From Setomelanomma holmii (Eukaryota > Ascomycota > Dothideomycetes > Pleosporales > Phaeosphaeriaceae): 49,520 nucleotides of DNA. The translations under genes were made by a program, and so were the position numbers. The notes below the pieces were generated by a model, which saw only the letters and a list, made by a program, of their open reading frames with translations, ran no database searches and was not told the origin of the DNA. Every line of letters begins with the position of its first letter. The first letter of the stretch is position 1. Shown one piece after another: positions 11,553 through 23,013 of the stretch. The DNA lies in NCBI GenBank assembly GCA_010015745.1, contig ML978326.1:1-49520 (forward strand). The letters run 5' to 3'.

Positions 11553-14431
11553 TCAGTCTTCTCCGTCCTCCAACTTCAGCTTTCGCTGTGCTTCCTAGGC
11601 TTCTGGTGGCATCTCGTTAGGCTTGTCCATTTGTTTCAGGTCTTTGGGGTCATCTTCCACCCAAAGATGACGTCTTGCTTTTCTGCATCGGAGCCCTGCA
11701 GCCACTCCTCATACCCTTGAGTTGCAAGACGCGGCAATGTAATTCTGCACGTTGTCGCCAAACAACTTCTGTACTTCTTTGCTGAACCCCTGGACCGTAT
11801 GACTGAGAATACCGAGGCAGGAATCGCCCAGCTTGGCGAGAAACCCTCCGATCCCTTTGCCAACTCCCTTGACAAAGCCACTTGCACCCTTATCATGGGC
11901 GCCTCTCCAGGGCTGGGTAACCCGGCCAGTTATACTATCGTAGAAGCCGGATCCAAACTCTCTCCCTGCTGCTTTGACGCCTGACCTCAAACCGCTGACC
12001 CTTTCCTGAGGGCGCATGGTATCGTTGCGCCAAAGCTTAGGGGTATCGTGCATCCCTCTCGTGAGATCTAATGAAATATCCACGGGTTCCTGAACAGCAG
12101 CCTTTACGAAACGCCTGGCACCCTTACTCATGTTTACGCCAGTTGGGCGTAGCATGTCAGGGTCTTTGCTGGGGCCAGATTCACTCCAGCTGTGGAATCG
12201 ACTTAAGCTAGCATTTTCCTGTTTTGTTCTCGACTGGCCGTGCAATGGACCAAGCATAGAGCTTGAACCAATATTTGAAGTGGGACTTGACCGATCGGAG
12301 ACGTCGTCGAGGCTCTGAATATGAGCAAGAGAGTCCTCCACGATTGAGCTCGTTTCACTTTGCCTCAGCGGAACCGACGAGAATGAGCTTTCTCTATATT
12401 TGAGGCCCCGCCCTTGCTCGCGGTTGTCGGCATTGATGATTTTGAATGCTATTGGATACGCACAGCCGGAATCTGCAAATGTCTCCATGTCTCCGACGGC
12501 ACATCGGCCAGTCCCATCATCATGCCGCCGACCGCCCCAAAAAATGTCGTGAATCCACCGGATATGGGCCCCCAGGGACCTTTGTCAATGTAATGCTCTT
12601 GGGATCTATAGAGCTTTAAGTCCTGGAAATCTTAAAGTTTTCCATTCGCCAAAGTACATGCAGCAAAAGCGCTCAACCTGACCTTGGTGTGCTTGAGACG
12701 CCACGCTACGGATCGTGATGGTGCAAGGCTGCAATGGAGGCGGTCAGGCTCGAGGAATTGTTGAAACAAACGAGCACCCATGTCGCAGCCTTGCTCCGCC
12801 GTAATCCTGCTTGCGATTTCTTTGGCTTGTTCTAGGCTCCCAGGTCTCAGCCAGAAGTTGATAGCATTGGCTGATTTTTCCGCCGTAAGCTGTTTGCGAG
12901 GAATTGGGTCGGGGCCGGTACCAGCTCGCGAGACCATTGAACCCCCGAAAGGTTGGTCTCCAAAGAAGGAAACGGCTACGGTAGGCCGGCCTGCAGTAAT
13001 GCCTGCCGCCGTGGTCCCTGCTCCACCATGGTACACGACGCACGAGACGTGCTTGAAAAGCCACTCATGTAGCACACTGCCTAGCATGAAGCCGCCATCA
13101 GGAATACTGTGAAGTTCATCCCTGCCCACGTCGCCCCAGCCGTTGGAAAGGAGAACACGCTGGCCAGTCTTCTTCGTGGTCTCGAAAATGAGTTCCGTCA
13201 TAGCGTCAGGATTGTTCAAAACAATGCTGCCAAATCCTGTGTAGATGGGAGATGGACCTATATCGAGAAAGACCTGTAATTTACTAGTAGTGGCGTAGTT
13301 GGAGGCCAAGTTGAGAAAGTAAAACACGGAGATGGATATATAAGAGGCCCAGTCTTTCGGTTTAGGTAACAAGGCTGGATATCAGCAGTAAGTGTGAGTG
13401 GCCTTCAGACGCTGGAGCGCTCCGGGGCTACAGATCCTACTTAATGGGTGCAACTCAAGGCATTTGGCGCGAAAGCGGTTGATAATGTCACCAGGACCCT
13501 GCCAAGAAAGGAGTTCTTTCATGGCGTAGCTGAAGTAATTAGTAAGTTGAGGTTCGGTATTTGAGGATTGTATGTTAGCCAGGGGGTGAGGAAAGGCCTG
13601 GGTACTAGAGTATGGCATAGGGAACACGATATGCAACGGGATGTCTAGCTTCTCTGCACAATGGATGTGGGCAAAACTTGGCGGACTGGTGATGATGCAG
13701 TCGGTAATGAAGTGTTTTGCATGATCTTCAGCAGCCTTGAATGTACTCTGTAACATCCTTTCTTCGCTGGTGGGCATCTCGGCTTGCTACGCTGCGGAAG
13801 CCTGGCCTCAGGCCAGGATCAGTAACCATGAAGGCCATTAGCTGTGTTGGGTCCCCGCCAATGCTGAAAAAACTCTAGACGGTCCTCTTGAACAAAGTTC
13901 TTGAAAACGGGACGAGTCGCTACACGTACGCGATGACCGTAGGTCTCTCTTAAAAATTTTCCCAACGCAAAGAAGGGTTGGACGTCTCCGCGAAAGCCAA
14001 CGACCTGGATGACGATGTTCAAGCGTGGAGGTTGAGGGATATCCTCCGTACCTCCTAGAGAAGGGGGTATATACGGGGGGATGGGCGGAGCACTATCCTC
14101 GCCATCCTGGACGTGTTGATGTAAGGCAGAAGTAAAGATCTGGGACAAACGGCGGTTCAAGTGATTGATGCGATTATTGACACGGCAATCGTCGGTAACA
14201 GTGGCACTGGTGCCTGTGCCATTCTTCTCGTCGCGAATCTCGTCATATGTCTCGCCGTTGGCAGGAGGAGGTAAGTCTTCCTGGGCCAGGTCATCATCGG
14301 TGAGGTCAATCTGCTGCAGGAGGGCATTGCGTGTCATGGGTCATGCGGGAATTGAGCTGGCCAGCAGGAGCAGCTTGTGCTTGCTGAGGCGTAGACTGTT
14401 GCGTCGCGGCATCCAGGTCAGGTCGGCCCAT
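11553..14431 (-). pseudogene. Sterol 3-beta-glucosyltransferase-like (GT28/GT1) pseudogene
   Basis: The family transfers glucose from UDP-glucose to sterols or lipids. The GT28-type N-terminal domain is visible (IVIQVVGFRGDVQPFFALGK, ETYGHRVRVAT). The donor-binding C-terminal domain includes VVYHGGAGTTAAGI and SFFGDQPFGG, where the usual FWG has become FGG. After it comes the fungal tail with GLRSGVKAAGREFG, GFYDSITG, GFVKGVGKGIGG and VQNYIAAS. At least six lesions are seen: a frame change in the A run at 13867-13872, a one-base excess at about 13757, a TGA at 13382-13384 where the family has Trp, a TAA at 12632-12634, another frame change near 12490-12560, and a frameshift plus TAG near 11597-11720. 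A start at 14431 (MGRPDLD) gives a plausible low-complexity N terminus, but needs a frame change before MTRNALLQQ at 14337. Confidence 0.88.
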
Positions 14432-15110
14432 TTCCGAGTGAGGTTGACGGAGGAGAATTGGACCCAGTGAGTTGAGAGCCAAGGGTGCTGATTATCGAGC
14501 CCGAAGAAACTTCAGCACGACAATCAGTCCACCAAGGTTGCACCTTCATTGTTAGCCTCTCGTTGCGACAGTTTCGTTGACGCCCAACCGCTTTACCTCG
14601 TTCAGTCACGGGATCAGCATTGTGTGAGGCGGAATGATGAGTGAAATGGCGCGGCTGCGAGTCAACACCGGTCATACGGAAACTGACTAGTACGATGGGA
14701 GCAAGACAGGGGTTGGAAGTGGCACTGCGAGAGAGCAACAACAATGATTGGGATTGATACACACACAATTTATTTACGCCCGGCGGCCGAGCCGAAAGGG
14801 CTACTAACGCTAGTCTGATACTGCACTGCTTATGCTACATCGCGGCCTCACTAGCCCTTGTGTCTTCTTTGACTCGCGTCTTTATACAGCGTGTTATTCA
14901 AGTCAAAGCCCTTGCTTGATATCTAGGTCGCTTGTTCTCTTATCTACCATCTCTCATCAGGCGCTCGTGGGCTAGTATTGCTGGTGGCAGGCTGGCTCAG
15001 AGTCGGTTTCTCCAAGAGATTCTCCAAGTGTTCAGCATCCTATGTTCGGCGGCTGAAGCGCTATCTGCTCTATGCTGTACAAGGTTGTTGATGAGTTTTA
15101 TGTTAGTGGG
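14432..15110. other. Interval between pseudogene and LINE, no gene seen
   Basis: It would hold the former promoter of the glucosyltransferase on the minus strand and the 3' flank of the LINE. I see no conserved ORF and no clear poly(A)/poly(T) tail marking the LINE end. Confidence 0.4.
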
Positions 15111-15134
15111 TGAGATTCATCTGATCATCAGATG

Positions 15135-17923
15135 TTAATTTGCGTCGAGTCTTCCTGTCGTTATTGCAAATCAAATTGTTGCTTGCACTACGTCCATGTC
15201 TGGCGCCCACTTCGCGTCGTCTGTCGCTGCTTTGCCGCCCAGGTAGAGCGACACGTTTCCTCTGCCTGTCTGTGTGCACTGCAGCATCTCTGTCCGCTGT
15301 GCTGTCCACCGTCTGCATCGGAACAGAAAGTGCTCCACTGTCTCTGCGGCCTGTCCGCATTCACACTGGTCTGTGTTGCAAGCTTTGATTCGGTGTAGAT
15401 ACGTGTTCAGCTGTGCCATGCCTGTTCTGAGCTGCGCGAGTACGCTGCTCTCTTTCCGCGATAGTTGGTCGTATAGTTGTCGTGTGTGCTTTCCTGGCAG
15501 TGCCGTGTCGATTCGCTTAGAATACAGTAGTTTCCTACTTTTTCTGGGACCTTCTTAGCGTTGCCTTGCTTTCGTGCAATGCTATGCGTGGTCGATCGCA
15601 TCCTAGGAAGCTGTGTCTGTGGCGTGGCGTTTGGTCTTGTGGACGTCTTTGCTTCCTGCTTGGCAAGGCGTGCGAGCTCGCACTCTTCGCTTGCAGGGAG
15701 CCACAGCACTGTTACCGTGTTGCCGTCTCTTCTCAGTGTCTGCGCTGTCTTGTAGAACTGGCTAATGTAGTTTTGACCTGACTGCTGCTGAGTTCTTCTC
15801 AGCGTGAGCGCAGCAGCTTTGTTTCTTGTTGTTAGTGCAATGTTGCGAAACCTAAGCTTTGGCAGCCTACTCAGCGACTCGGCCATTGCCGCCAGCTCTG
15901 CCGAGTAAGGGTTCTGCTCCTCTCTCTTGCCTAGTGTAGTAGAGAATGAGCATGTTTCGTTGTTCTGTATCCTGATTGCACTTCCCATTCCGACTACTGC
16001 GTTGCGCGACGAGCTGCTTACCGCAATGCGTACCGCCCAGTTCGCCTCGAGCCTCTGTGCCGCATTCTCGGTCACCACCTGCACTCTCTTCTCCCACGGC
16101 GCCAAGACGCATGGCCGGATCGTTTCCATCTGCTCGATTCCTAAGTCCTTGAGCGCTTCTGCCACCTGATAGAGCGGCGAGCGGTACTGTCTCCTGAACT
16201 TGCGCATGCGCAATGTGGTTCTTCGCAGTGGATTGGTCTCGGGCAACGCGTGAATGTCGGTCCACAGCTTGACTGCTCGCTTCCAGAATCGCTCTTGTGC
16301 GCTCGGGATGTGCGCCTCTGCCTCTGCAACCCATGTCGCTACCGTGACGAACGTCCCTACGATTGCTCGTGCTCCTATTCTCTGCACTCTGTTGATGGGC
16401 CTTGCGAGTTTGTCCTTGCAGGCATGCATCCACATATCTGACGTGTAGTCTACCGTTGACGCAACGGTTGCCGTGAACAGCTGCCGTGCCACTGTGGGCG
16501 AGAGCCCTCTCAGCCTCCTGAGCTCCAGTGCTGCTTCCAGCCCTTTTGTGGCTGTTCTTGCAATGCGCTTGTGGTACTTGAGCCTGGCGTCCATGAGCAC
16601 GCCGAGTATCTTGACGTGGTCCTTGGGCGACACGCTCTGTCCCTTGATGACGAAGGGGTCTGTGGCGCTCTTGTACGCTTTGCGAGTGAAGTGGATGACG
16701 GCTGTCTTTTCTGCTTCGAACGTCGCCTCGCTTCTCCGTTCCCGGTCCAGCGCGTCTCTGATGATGGCTTCGATGCCCTCCCTGTTGCTTTGCGCTGTTG
16801 GTCCCGTGACCCATGCGGTAAAGTCATCAACAAACGCGATCGCTCCACCATGTGTGTCGATGCGTCGTTGCATCAGGTCAGCATTGAAGAAGAGAAACAG
16901 AATTGGAGACAGCGGTGACCATTGCGGCAGACCCGCTTGCGGCAGCTCTCGAATCTCGGAAGCCTGTCCGTTGACCTGGATCGATGCGGTGCGCTGTGAG
17001 CAGAACGCTTCTACCCACCTCAACAGCCTCTCTGGTATGCCTCGCACTTTCATCCTCTGCAGCAGTCTTTCCGTGCACACTCCGTTGTACGCTCCCTTGA
17101 CGTCAAAGCTGATCAGGCTAACAGTTCGTCGGCCCCGCCACGCGGTATAGATTTGTTCTTGGAGAAGCACCAGTGCTTGCTCCGCTGATCGCTGCTTACG
17201 CGCTCCGAAGTGGTTGGTGGGCAGCAACCCATGCGTCTCGACCATATGCGATATCCTCTCTGCCACCACCGACTCCAGCACTTTGCCCAGCGTGGCTAGC
17301 AGTGAGATCGGCCTCCAGGCTTTTGCAATAGTGTAGTCTTCCTTGCCTGGCTTCTTGAGCGGGATACTCTTAGCATGTCTCCATTGGCTGGGCAGCGATC
17401 CCTCTTCTAGCGACTGGCGGAACAGCGCAAGAACATGGTCTTTGACCACCGGTCAGACCTGCTTCCACACTATAACTGGCAATCCGTCGTCCCCAGGTGC
17501 TTTCCACGACTTTGCGGCATGCAGCTCCCTTTCTACCTCTTCGAGCGTGATAGTCGGCATTTCTACACGCGCTCTCTGCGGCTTGTGTCCTTCGTTGTCG
17601 ATGTGGCTGGGAAGCGGCGGGAAGAAGGTACTAAGCAACTCCTCGGCTTGCTCCCCGTGATCGGCCGTAGTTGTTCCATCGGTTCTGCAAAGTGCTGGGA
17701 CTGTCCCAAACGCCTCGTTACCCGCCTTCAGGTATTTGGCTGCGTTCCAGATGTTGTCGTTGTCTGCCAGGAAGTCATCCCAGTGCTTTCTCTTCTGCTG
17801 TCGAATGGCATCATGGTACTGCTTTGACGCCCCCTTTGCAGTCTCTTCTAGGTCCGGCCTAGCAGCTCCTGAGCGTCTCGCCGCTCTGGGATTGATACTG
17901 TAATTGACCCAGGCCAGCAGCAA
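15135..17923 (-). pseudogene. LINE ORF2: reverse transcriptase, RNase H-like domain, Cys/His finger
   Basis: The first segment (17923-17456) is the pre-RT region with WKAPGDDGLP. After an in-frame TGA at 17453-17455 the same frame continues as the RT (17449 to about 16400): SLISFDVKGAYN, GLPQWSPLSPILF and IAFVDDFTAW. The usual GLPQG is GLPQW, and the YxDD box is FVDD, common in this family. An RNase H-like domain follows (NPYSAELAAMAESLSRL, VTVLWLPASEE) but lacks the expected first Asp. The terminal CNTDQCECGQAAETVEHFL zinc-knuckle part is in another frame (15171-15419), so there is a frameshift between about 15480 and 15740. The element cannot make a full ORF2 protein. Confidence 0.85.
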
Positions 17924-17925
17924 CG
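15135..17925 (-). mobile_element. 5'-truncated Tad-like LINE (non-LTR retrotransposon)
   Basis: The minus strand carries the reverse transcriptase half of a LINE ORF2, ending in a C-terminal Cys/His motif. Coding similarity stops abruptly near 17925, and no endonuclease domain is found beyond it, as expected of a 5'-truncated LINE copy. No poly(A) tail was recognised at the low-coordinate end. Confidence 0.8.
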
Positions 17926-19112
17926 TTTAGCGCCGGTTTCCGTGTTATCCCGTTACAATTGATAACTACCTGCGGGCGTCCCACACACTGGCGTCCGGGC
18001 ATCTGCTTGCGCGTCATCGCCGTCATTCCCTTGACATTTCTTCGCCTCTCTCCAATCGAATGTCCTCAAAGCCCCGCACTAACGGCGGTACCGCCCAGTG
18101 CTGTCCAGCAGCGGCCTCTAACGCCGGAACCGGTCCGGCGGCAAGCGACGCACTCGACAGCGGTCGCGGCGCGGCCCGTCGGCGCTCTAGATCCTCGGGC
18201 AGCTAACGGAGACCGCCGAAGCCATGCGACTCCTTCGACAAGATCGGCGAAACAGGCACCGGCTGGTGAGTTTTCATGATTGCAGTTTGCGAAGAGCGCG
18301 CCTACTAGGCTGATCGCTGTTATACTCAATTGGCTGAAGAGGAGTATGGCAGAGTGCATTGCTGCATACGTGTCGCTCTCGGAACGCGTGTGCCGCAAGA
18401 CGCGGCACCGGGCGACGGCCAAAGGAAGGGCGCAGGGCCGCTTCGACTCAGCAGAGCCGTCGCGGGCGGTAAAAAGAAGGTGGTCAGGCAGCAAGTTCTG
18501 CAGGGGGACGCACTGCTGAAGGACGCGCCCGAGATAGGATGCAAAGTGCAGGTCAGGTGCGTACTATCAGCGGAATGAAGGCTGACTACCACAATTTTGT
18601 TTGCGCGACGAGCAAGGAGACGAGCAAGACGGTCTGTCCCACCAGCTACCGCACGCCACGCGGCAGCAGCGACCTCCTCAATAGGGTGATGGTAGGGGAG
18701 GCGTGCAGGGCTACTTCAGCAGCCGATCGCGATAGGTAGGCTTGGCGAAGAGCTCATGGACGGGGCAGCGATGGCACAACAAACCGGTGCGGGAGGTGTA
18801 GAGCCAGGCGCAACTGGCGTGGTGATCAAAGCCGCTGGAGAGCCGGGTCTAGCTTGGCATCGATCGGAACGGGAGTTCCGTCGCTCAAGCCGTTCGAAGA
18901 CGACGTATTGCACATCGGCAGGACGCTAGTCACGCTCGCCACGGGGACAGAGCAGATCGACTATACTCGATGGTTTGAAATATCCGGAAATAGGTTTGGT
19001 GCGGCCCGCGCGCGCATCTCGTCTTATCATCCATCACAACAAGTGGCAGCATCATAACAGCCCTTTCTTCCATACTGGGTTACTTATTTTGGTGTTCTTG
19101 CTTCCGTCCACA
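17926..19112. other. GC-rich interval with unassigned open frames
   Basis: Several overlapping frames are open, for example plus 18330-18578 (Lys/Arg-rich) and a run near 18740-18850 rich in Gly/Ala. None forms a recognisable domain. The interval could contain degraded LINE ORF1-like sequence, since a low-complexity start follows an ATG near 18059 on the plus strand, but I cannot support that. Confidence 0.3.
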
Positions 19113-20260
19113 ATGCCTAAAAGGATCAAAATCTCCACTCTACCCGTGAGCTCGTGCCTAAGCCTGGAGAGCTACCGAAGCAGCTGGAGACACCACAAAG
19201 CAGCGCCATCTTTGCAGTGTATTACTACTGCCTGGAACAATGGATCCCATGCAAACTGTAAACAGTTACTACTGTTTTTCATATCCCAAAGTCAACTGCA
19301 AGCGAGGTCCTCGCATCTGGACAGTGCCGCCGTCTCCACAACTCTGATAAGCCTGAGGTGCGCGCGCGGCGTGCTCAAGCAGCTTTACTGCCTCTGATGC
19401 TAACCCTAACGCCTCTTATATCAGGCAAGCTCCATTTGATGAGGAAGATGATCCTTGGGAGGACTTAGCTGAAAGAGCTGGTGTTGTGAAGGAGGATGTA
19501 CAATCTTGTCCCAGCACGATTCAACGCTCAGTAACAAAGGAGACTGGGATGAAGACTCACAAGGCTGTTAAGAAAGAGAAGCACACTCCTGCGCAAGTTC
19601 AGATGAGGATAGAATATTGCATCTTGCAGCTGTTACTGCGGCCAGACAAGGAAGACTGGCGCTGCGTTCTCTGTTGTGATAAGATACATTGGATGACTGG
19701 TCCACGCTACCAAAAAGGCTGCAAAAGAGAACTAAGAGATGACGTCAAATACGCTGGGGAGAATATCCAATGAGAGAAGCAGCACATGCGAGACCCAGAC
19801 CTACAGCAACACTTTAACATCTACGCAGTCCTTGGCTACAACTTTGCCTTTGCTATCCCGTATAACGCAGGCAAATCTAATGGCAAGATGAGCACAGCAA
19901 CATCTATCAACTATATTCTACCAGCTCTACGAGCATATATCCTTCACAAGGGTCGAGACTATATCTTTTGGCAAGATAAAGACTCTGCTCACATCTCTGC
20001 AAGAACACCCAGATGAATGGATACTCATGGCATGCCCTACGTCTTAAGCTATTCAAAGTCACCTGACATGAGCATGATGGAGACTTTGGTGTCACCTCTA
20101 AGGCGCAAGTTCTTTACACGTAAAATGATAGTGAAGCGCAAGGTGTAAAAGGGTTCTTTAAAGTATGGCGTGAATTGAAGCCTAAGATTACTCGTACGAT
20201 AGAAAACATGCCACTCCGCCTATAGAAAATCAAAGATGACTATGCGGGCCTAGCAAGCAA
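19113..20260 (+). pseudogene. Tc1/mariner-type transposase relic
   Basis: Fragments of a DDE transposase run in order along the plus strand: an N-terminal MPKRIKIS, an acidic PFDEEDDPWEDLAERAG segment, VLCCDKIHWMTGP (first catalytic Asp region), FWQDKDSAHIS (second Asp region, usually QDNAxxH) and DMSMMETL near 20060 (third acidic site, usually DLNPIE). The pieces fall in different frames and are separated by stops, for instance near 19250, 19771 and 20014. No terminal repeats were found by eye. The 3' end lies close to the end of the aspartate kinase pseudogene, suggesting insertion beside it. Confidence 0.7.
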
Positions 20261-20372
20261 TTATTGAATTAATCATGAGCTCCTGCGCCTTGTACAATTC
20301 GCAATGTGGTGATTTTGGCTATGATTTTGGTTGGTCCTACATCTGGTGGGGGCTTACCTACTTTCGGGGGTT

Positions 20373-22158
20373 TCAATTTACCGAGAGCATGCTCTCAACG
20401 ATCTGAGTAAAAAATTTCTCATGTACGACTTTCAAGGCACGAGTCACTTCCCGCTCCTCAACCACGCAGCTGATGCTGATCTCACCGGCGCCCAGGCTAA
20501 TATCTCGAAGTTGATACTGTTTTCGACCAAGGTGCTGAAGAACTGGCGCGAGATACCTCTCACTCCCCCAAGTTGGAGCCCGACGAGAGGAATTATGGGA
20601 AGATCGGGCACGATGTCGACGTCGACCCAGACTTTGAGACTGTCGACCGCACGTTACAAGGCTTTAGATTGAATCTGGAGATCGTCTTCGCCGTTGAGGA
20701 CGGTGAGGCTGGCGTTCTCAGAATAGATAGCCATTGAAACGTGGACTTCGGACGAGGAGATGATGTCGACCGAAAGGCCGTTTGAATGGAGGATGGAGAA
20801 GATAGAGGCGAGGAAGCTGTGACCTCGGGTCTGTTTATTAGAGTGGACGTTGAGGACCGTAATCCGGGATTTGGCTGTGACAACCGTGGGACGTTTTAGC
20901 TGGGCATCAAGAATGGACGAAGCCGAACGATTACGGAAGAGCAATGGGGGAATTTTGGCTGAGATGATGTTGACTGAGTCCAGACAGATGACAGTGCCGG
21001 CAGAACGAGGGTTCATGACATTCTTTGATACGAATGGGGATGCTTGCGCGATAAGTCGGTCCATAGTGATGGGTTAAATCACTTCGGAGCCGTAAAGAGT
21101 CATCTTGGCCGCTTCGGCCGGGGCGACGGTTTTCAGAGGGTGGGCCGTAGAGACCTTACGAGGGTCTGCGGTAAAGACTCCATTTTGTAACGGTACAGTT
21201 AAGGGGGAGACAAGCGGTTTGGGCCTTGAGCTGATCGACTCTAGTACGAGTTGGGATAGTTCATGTACGGCCGTCTATATATGTAGCTCCACCCATCTTA
21301 GACAGACAATATAGCGCATGTCTCCTCCTAACGGTACCGTCACACATTTACCTCCTTCCACATCTGCAGTTCAAGAGCCTGGAGCCCAACGACAGCATTG
21401 GCGGCGCAAATATCTGTGTAAACTCGTCCGAACTGCTCGAGTAGGCCGCCTGGAACTTTACTAAAAAGCCCTGTGATGACGGGGACGACCTCAGTACCAA
21501 GAGCGAGGATCTTGGTGCCGATAACGCGAGCGAGGTCTCTGTGGAAGTGGTCGTCCAATGCGACGACGGTCGAGCGATGGTTAATAACCTCGCAGAGATC
21601 GATGTAGACGGCATCAGTGCCCTTAGTCTGCAGGAGAGCAGCCATGAGCCGGAAGCTCAATTTCTCCCCTACATTGACTACCATGTCCTTAGTCTGATTG
21701 GTGATTGCCTTGTGAAATCGAGCACTTTCTCATGTCTTGAGCAAGTTCTGAAACTCCCAGTCCACACGGGCGATGTACTGCTGCAAGATGTACTTGTCGT
21801 CGATTGTTTCTTGGCCAACAATCACACGGTCTTTCTGCAGTTGATTGAAAATGTTGACATAGTTTCGCTAGTCGGCCACAAGGACATCTTCAGCGGCGCG
21901 CAGAAGGCGGCTGGTGGTGTCCTCGCTCTTGCTCGTAGTGCTCCCTGCCGAAAAGACAACGGTAACCGGCGCTTCTTGAGGCCTCTTTGTTGTATTGAGC
22001 TTGTGGAGAGTGAAACGATGTCCAATAGCAACGTACAAAACAATGTCCTCATCCATAGTCGCAGCAAAGTTGCCAAGGCTAGTGCAACCAAAAATTTTGA
22101 ACGATCCATTTGTTACCGGCGGGAAGATGTCTTTCCAGGCCGTGAGGGATTGACTCAA
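20373..22158 (-). pseudogene. Aspartate kinase pseudogene, split by a solo LTR
   Basis: Aspartate kinase makes aspartyl phosphate, the first step to threonine, methionine and (in some organisms) lysine. The minus strand shows FKIFGCTSLGNF near the N terminus (family KFGGTSVG), then SEDTTSRLLRA, NVGEKLSFRLMAALLQ, VITGLFSKVPGGLLEQFGR and LQMWKEV. The frame is cut by a family C LTR at 21186-21344 within the codons for VN-GVFTADPRKV. Beyond the LTR come FTADPRKVSTAHPL, an in-frame TAA near 21075 in the EVI/PITMDRLI segment, then the ACT domain (NVHSNKQTRGHSFLASIF, SSEVHVSM). Then SISCVVEEREVTRAL appears in a shifted frame near 20450. The N-terminal region also needs a frame change. A second copy of a primary-metabolism gene here suggests an extra paralogue; a working copy elsewhere would be expected. 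Confidence 0.85.
21186..21344 (+). repeat. Solo LTR, family C, inserted in the aspartate kinase frame
   Basis: A 159-base unit from TGTAACGG to CCGTCACA, flanked by CATTT at 21181-21185 and 21345-21349. It shares GTTGGGATAG, TCATGTACGG and CTATATATG with the other C copies. It is longer than the others because of extra sequence near its left end. Removing it and one target copy restores continuity of the flanking aspartate kinase codons at this point. Confidence 0.88.
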
Positions 22159-22748
22159 TTTGGACGTTGGACTGTGCGATGTCGTGCAGCATGGCGATCT
22201 TGGTCGAGCGCTCTTCGCACATTATATGGCAGCGCCTTTGTCTGCATCGTTTCTCGAGTTCGTACGTGTTGTTGATTCATTAGGAAAAGGAGGAAGACAA
22301 TTGGGATATGTGGGCGAGGACATGATTGCGGCTGGGGCAGACTGGAGTTATTGGAGAGTTGCTGCAGTTTCGTGAGATCGGGGTTTGACGATCGGTGGTG
22401 CGGTAGTACTTCACGGCATGGTTGAACAGGTAAAATGCGTTTAGTGATTACGCTTCGTCCATGGCTTCAGTGTAATGCAGTACACATTACTGGAGCGCCG
22501 ACGCCGGCGGAGGCTGCAAGTCATCAGGGGGCGAGATTTACAGGCTCTCGTAATGCAAACCAGTTAGCAAATCGCCGATTATTGGGGCCAGGGACTATCA
22601 TTTACAGCCTCAGAAGTGGGCAGCTTTTACGCGATTACGCGTAGATATCCATGTAAATACGTTGAATCGGGTATAGCGGGCGATCATCTTCGCGGCGCGT
22701 ACTATCCTAGCTGCCACACTGTAATACGATGTTGTAAATAATCATATG
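22159..22748. other. Interval upstream of the aspartate kinase pseudogene, no gene seen
   Basis: Open frames of 69-71 codons occur on the plus strand but show no domain or coding-like composition. Confidence 0.4.
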
Positions 22749-22997
22749 TTACTTTCCAGCCTTAATCGCTTCCAAATGGGTGCGGAAATCCATATGTTTC
22801 AATCGTGCTATCGCGCTTTTACAACGCGCTCTTTGCTCTTTTGATACTTCTCTCAAGATTCCCCCCATCGCTATTGCATCTGAACAGTCTCGAAGTGGAT
22901 CCCAATCACGAGAGACGCACGATACAGCATCGCGAAGCACTTGCGCTACGTCAGAAGTTGTCCTCGTTTTCGCAAACGTCTTATTGCTTTTCCCCAC
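22749..22997 (-). CDS. Small hypothetical protein (82 residues)
   Basis: An uninterrupted minus-strand frame begins with ATG at 22997 and ends at 22749. The product is basic and helical-looking (SKEQRARCKSAIARLKHMDF), with protein-like composition. I recognise no family. Its start lies only 16 bases from the ATG of the divergent acyl-CoA synthetase, which leaves almost no room for two promoters. It may be a gene fragment or a chance frame. Confidence 0.3.
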   Translation of the reverse strand: MGKSNKTFAKTRTTSDVAQVLRDAVSCVSRDWDPLRDCSDAIAMGGILREVSKEQRARCKSAIARLKHMDFRTHLEAIKAGK

Positions 22998-23013
22998 GGA
23001 TTAGTGAATCATC

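Noticed and set aside
16473..17150. 225-codon plus-strand ORF and other plus-strand frames over 15.1-17.9 kb
   Set aside because: They are antisense to the LINE reverse transcriptase, whose motifs are clear on the minus strand.
18066..18494. 142-codon minus-strand ORF in GC-rich sequence
   Set aside because: High GC content lowers stop frequency; competing frames are equally open and none has a domain.
21541..22275. 244-codon plus-strand ORF
   Set aside because: Antisense to the aspartate kinase pseudogene; no domain of its own.
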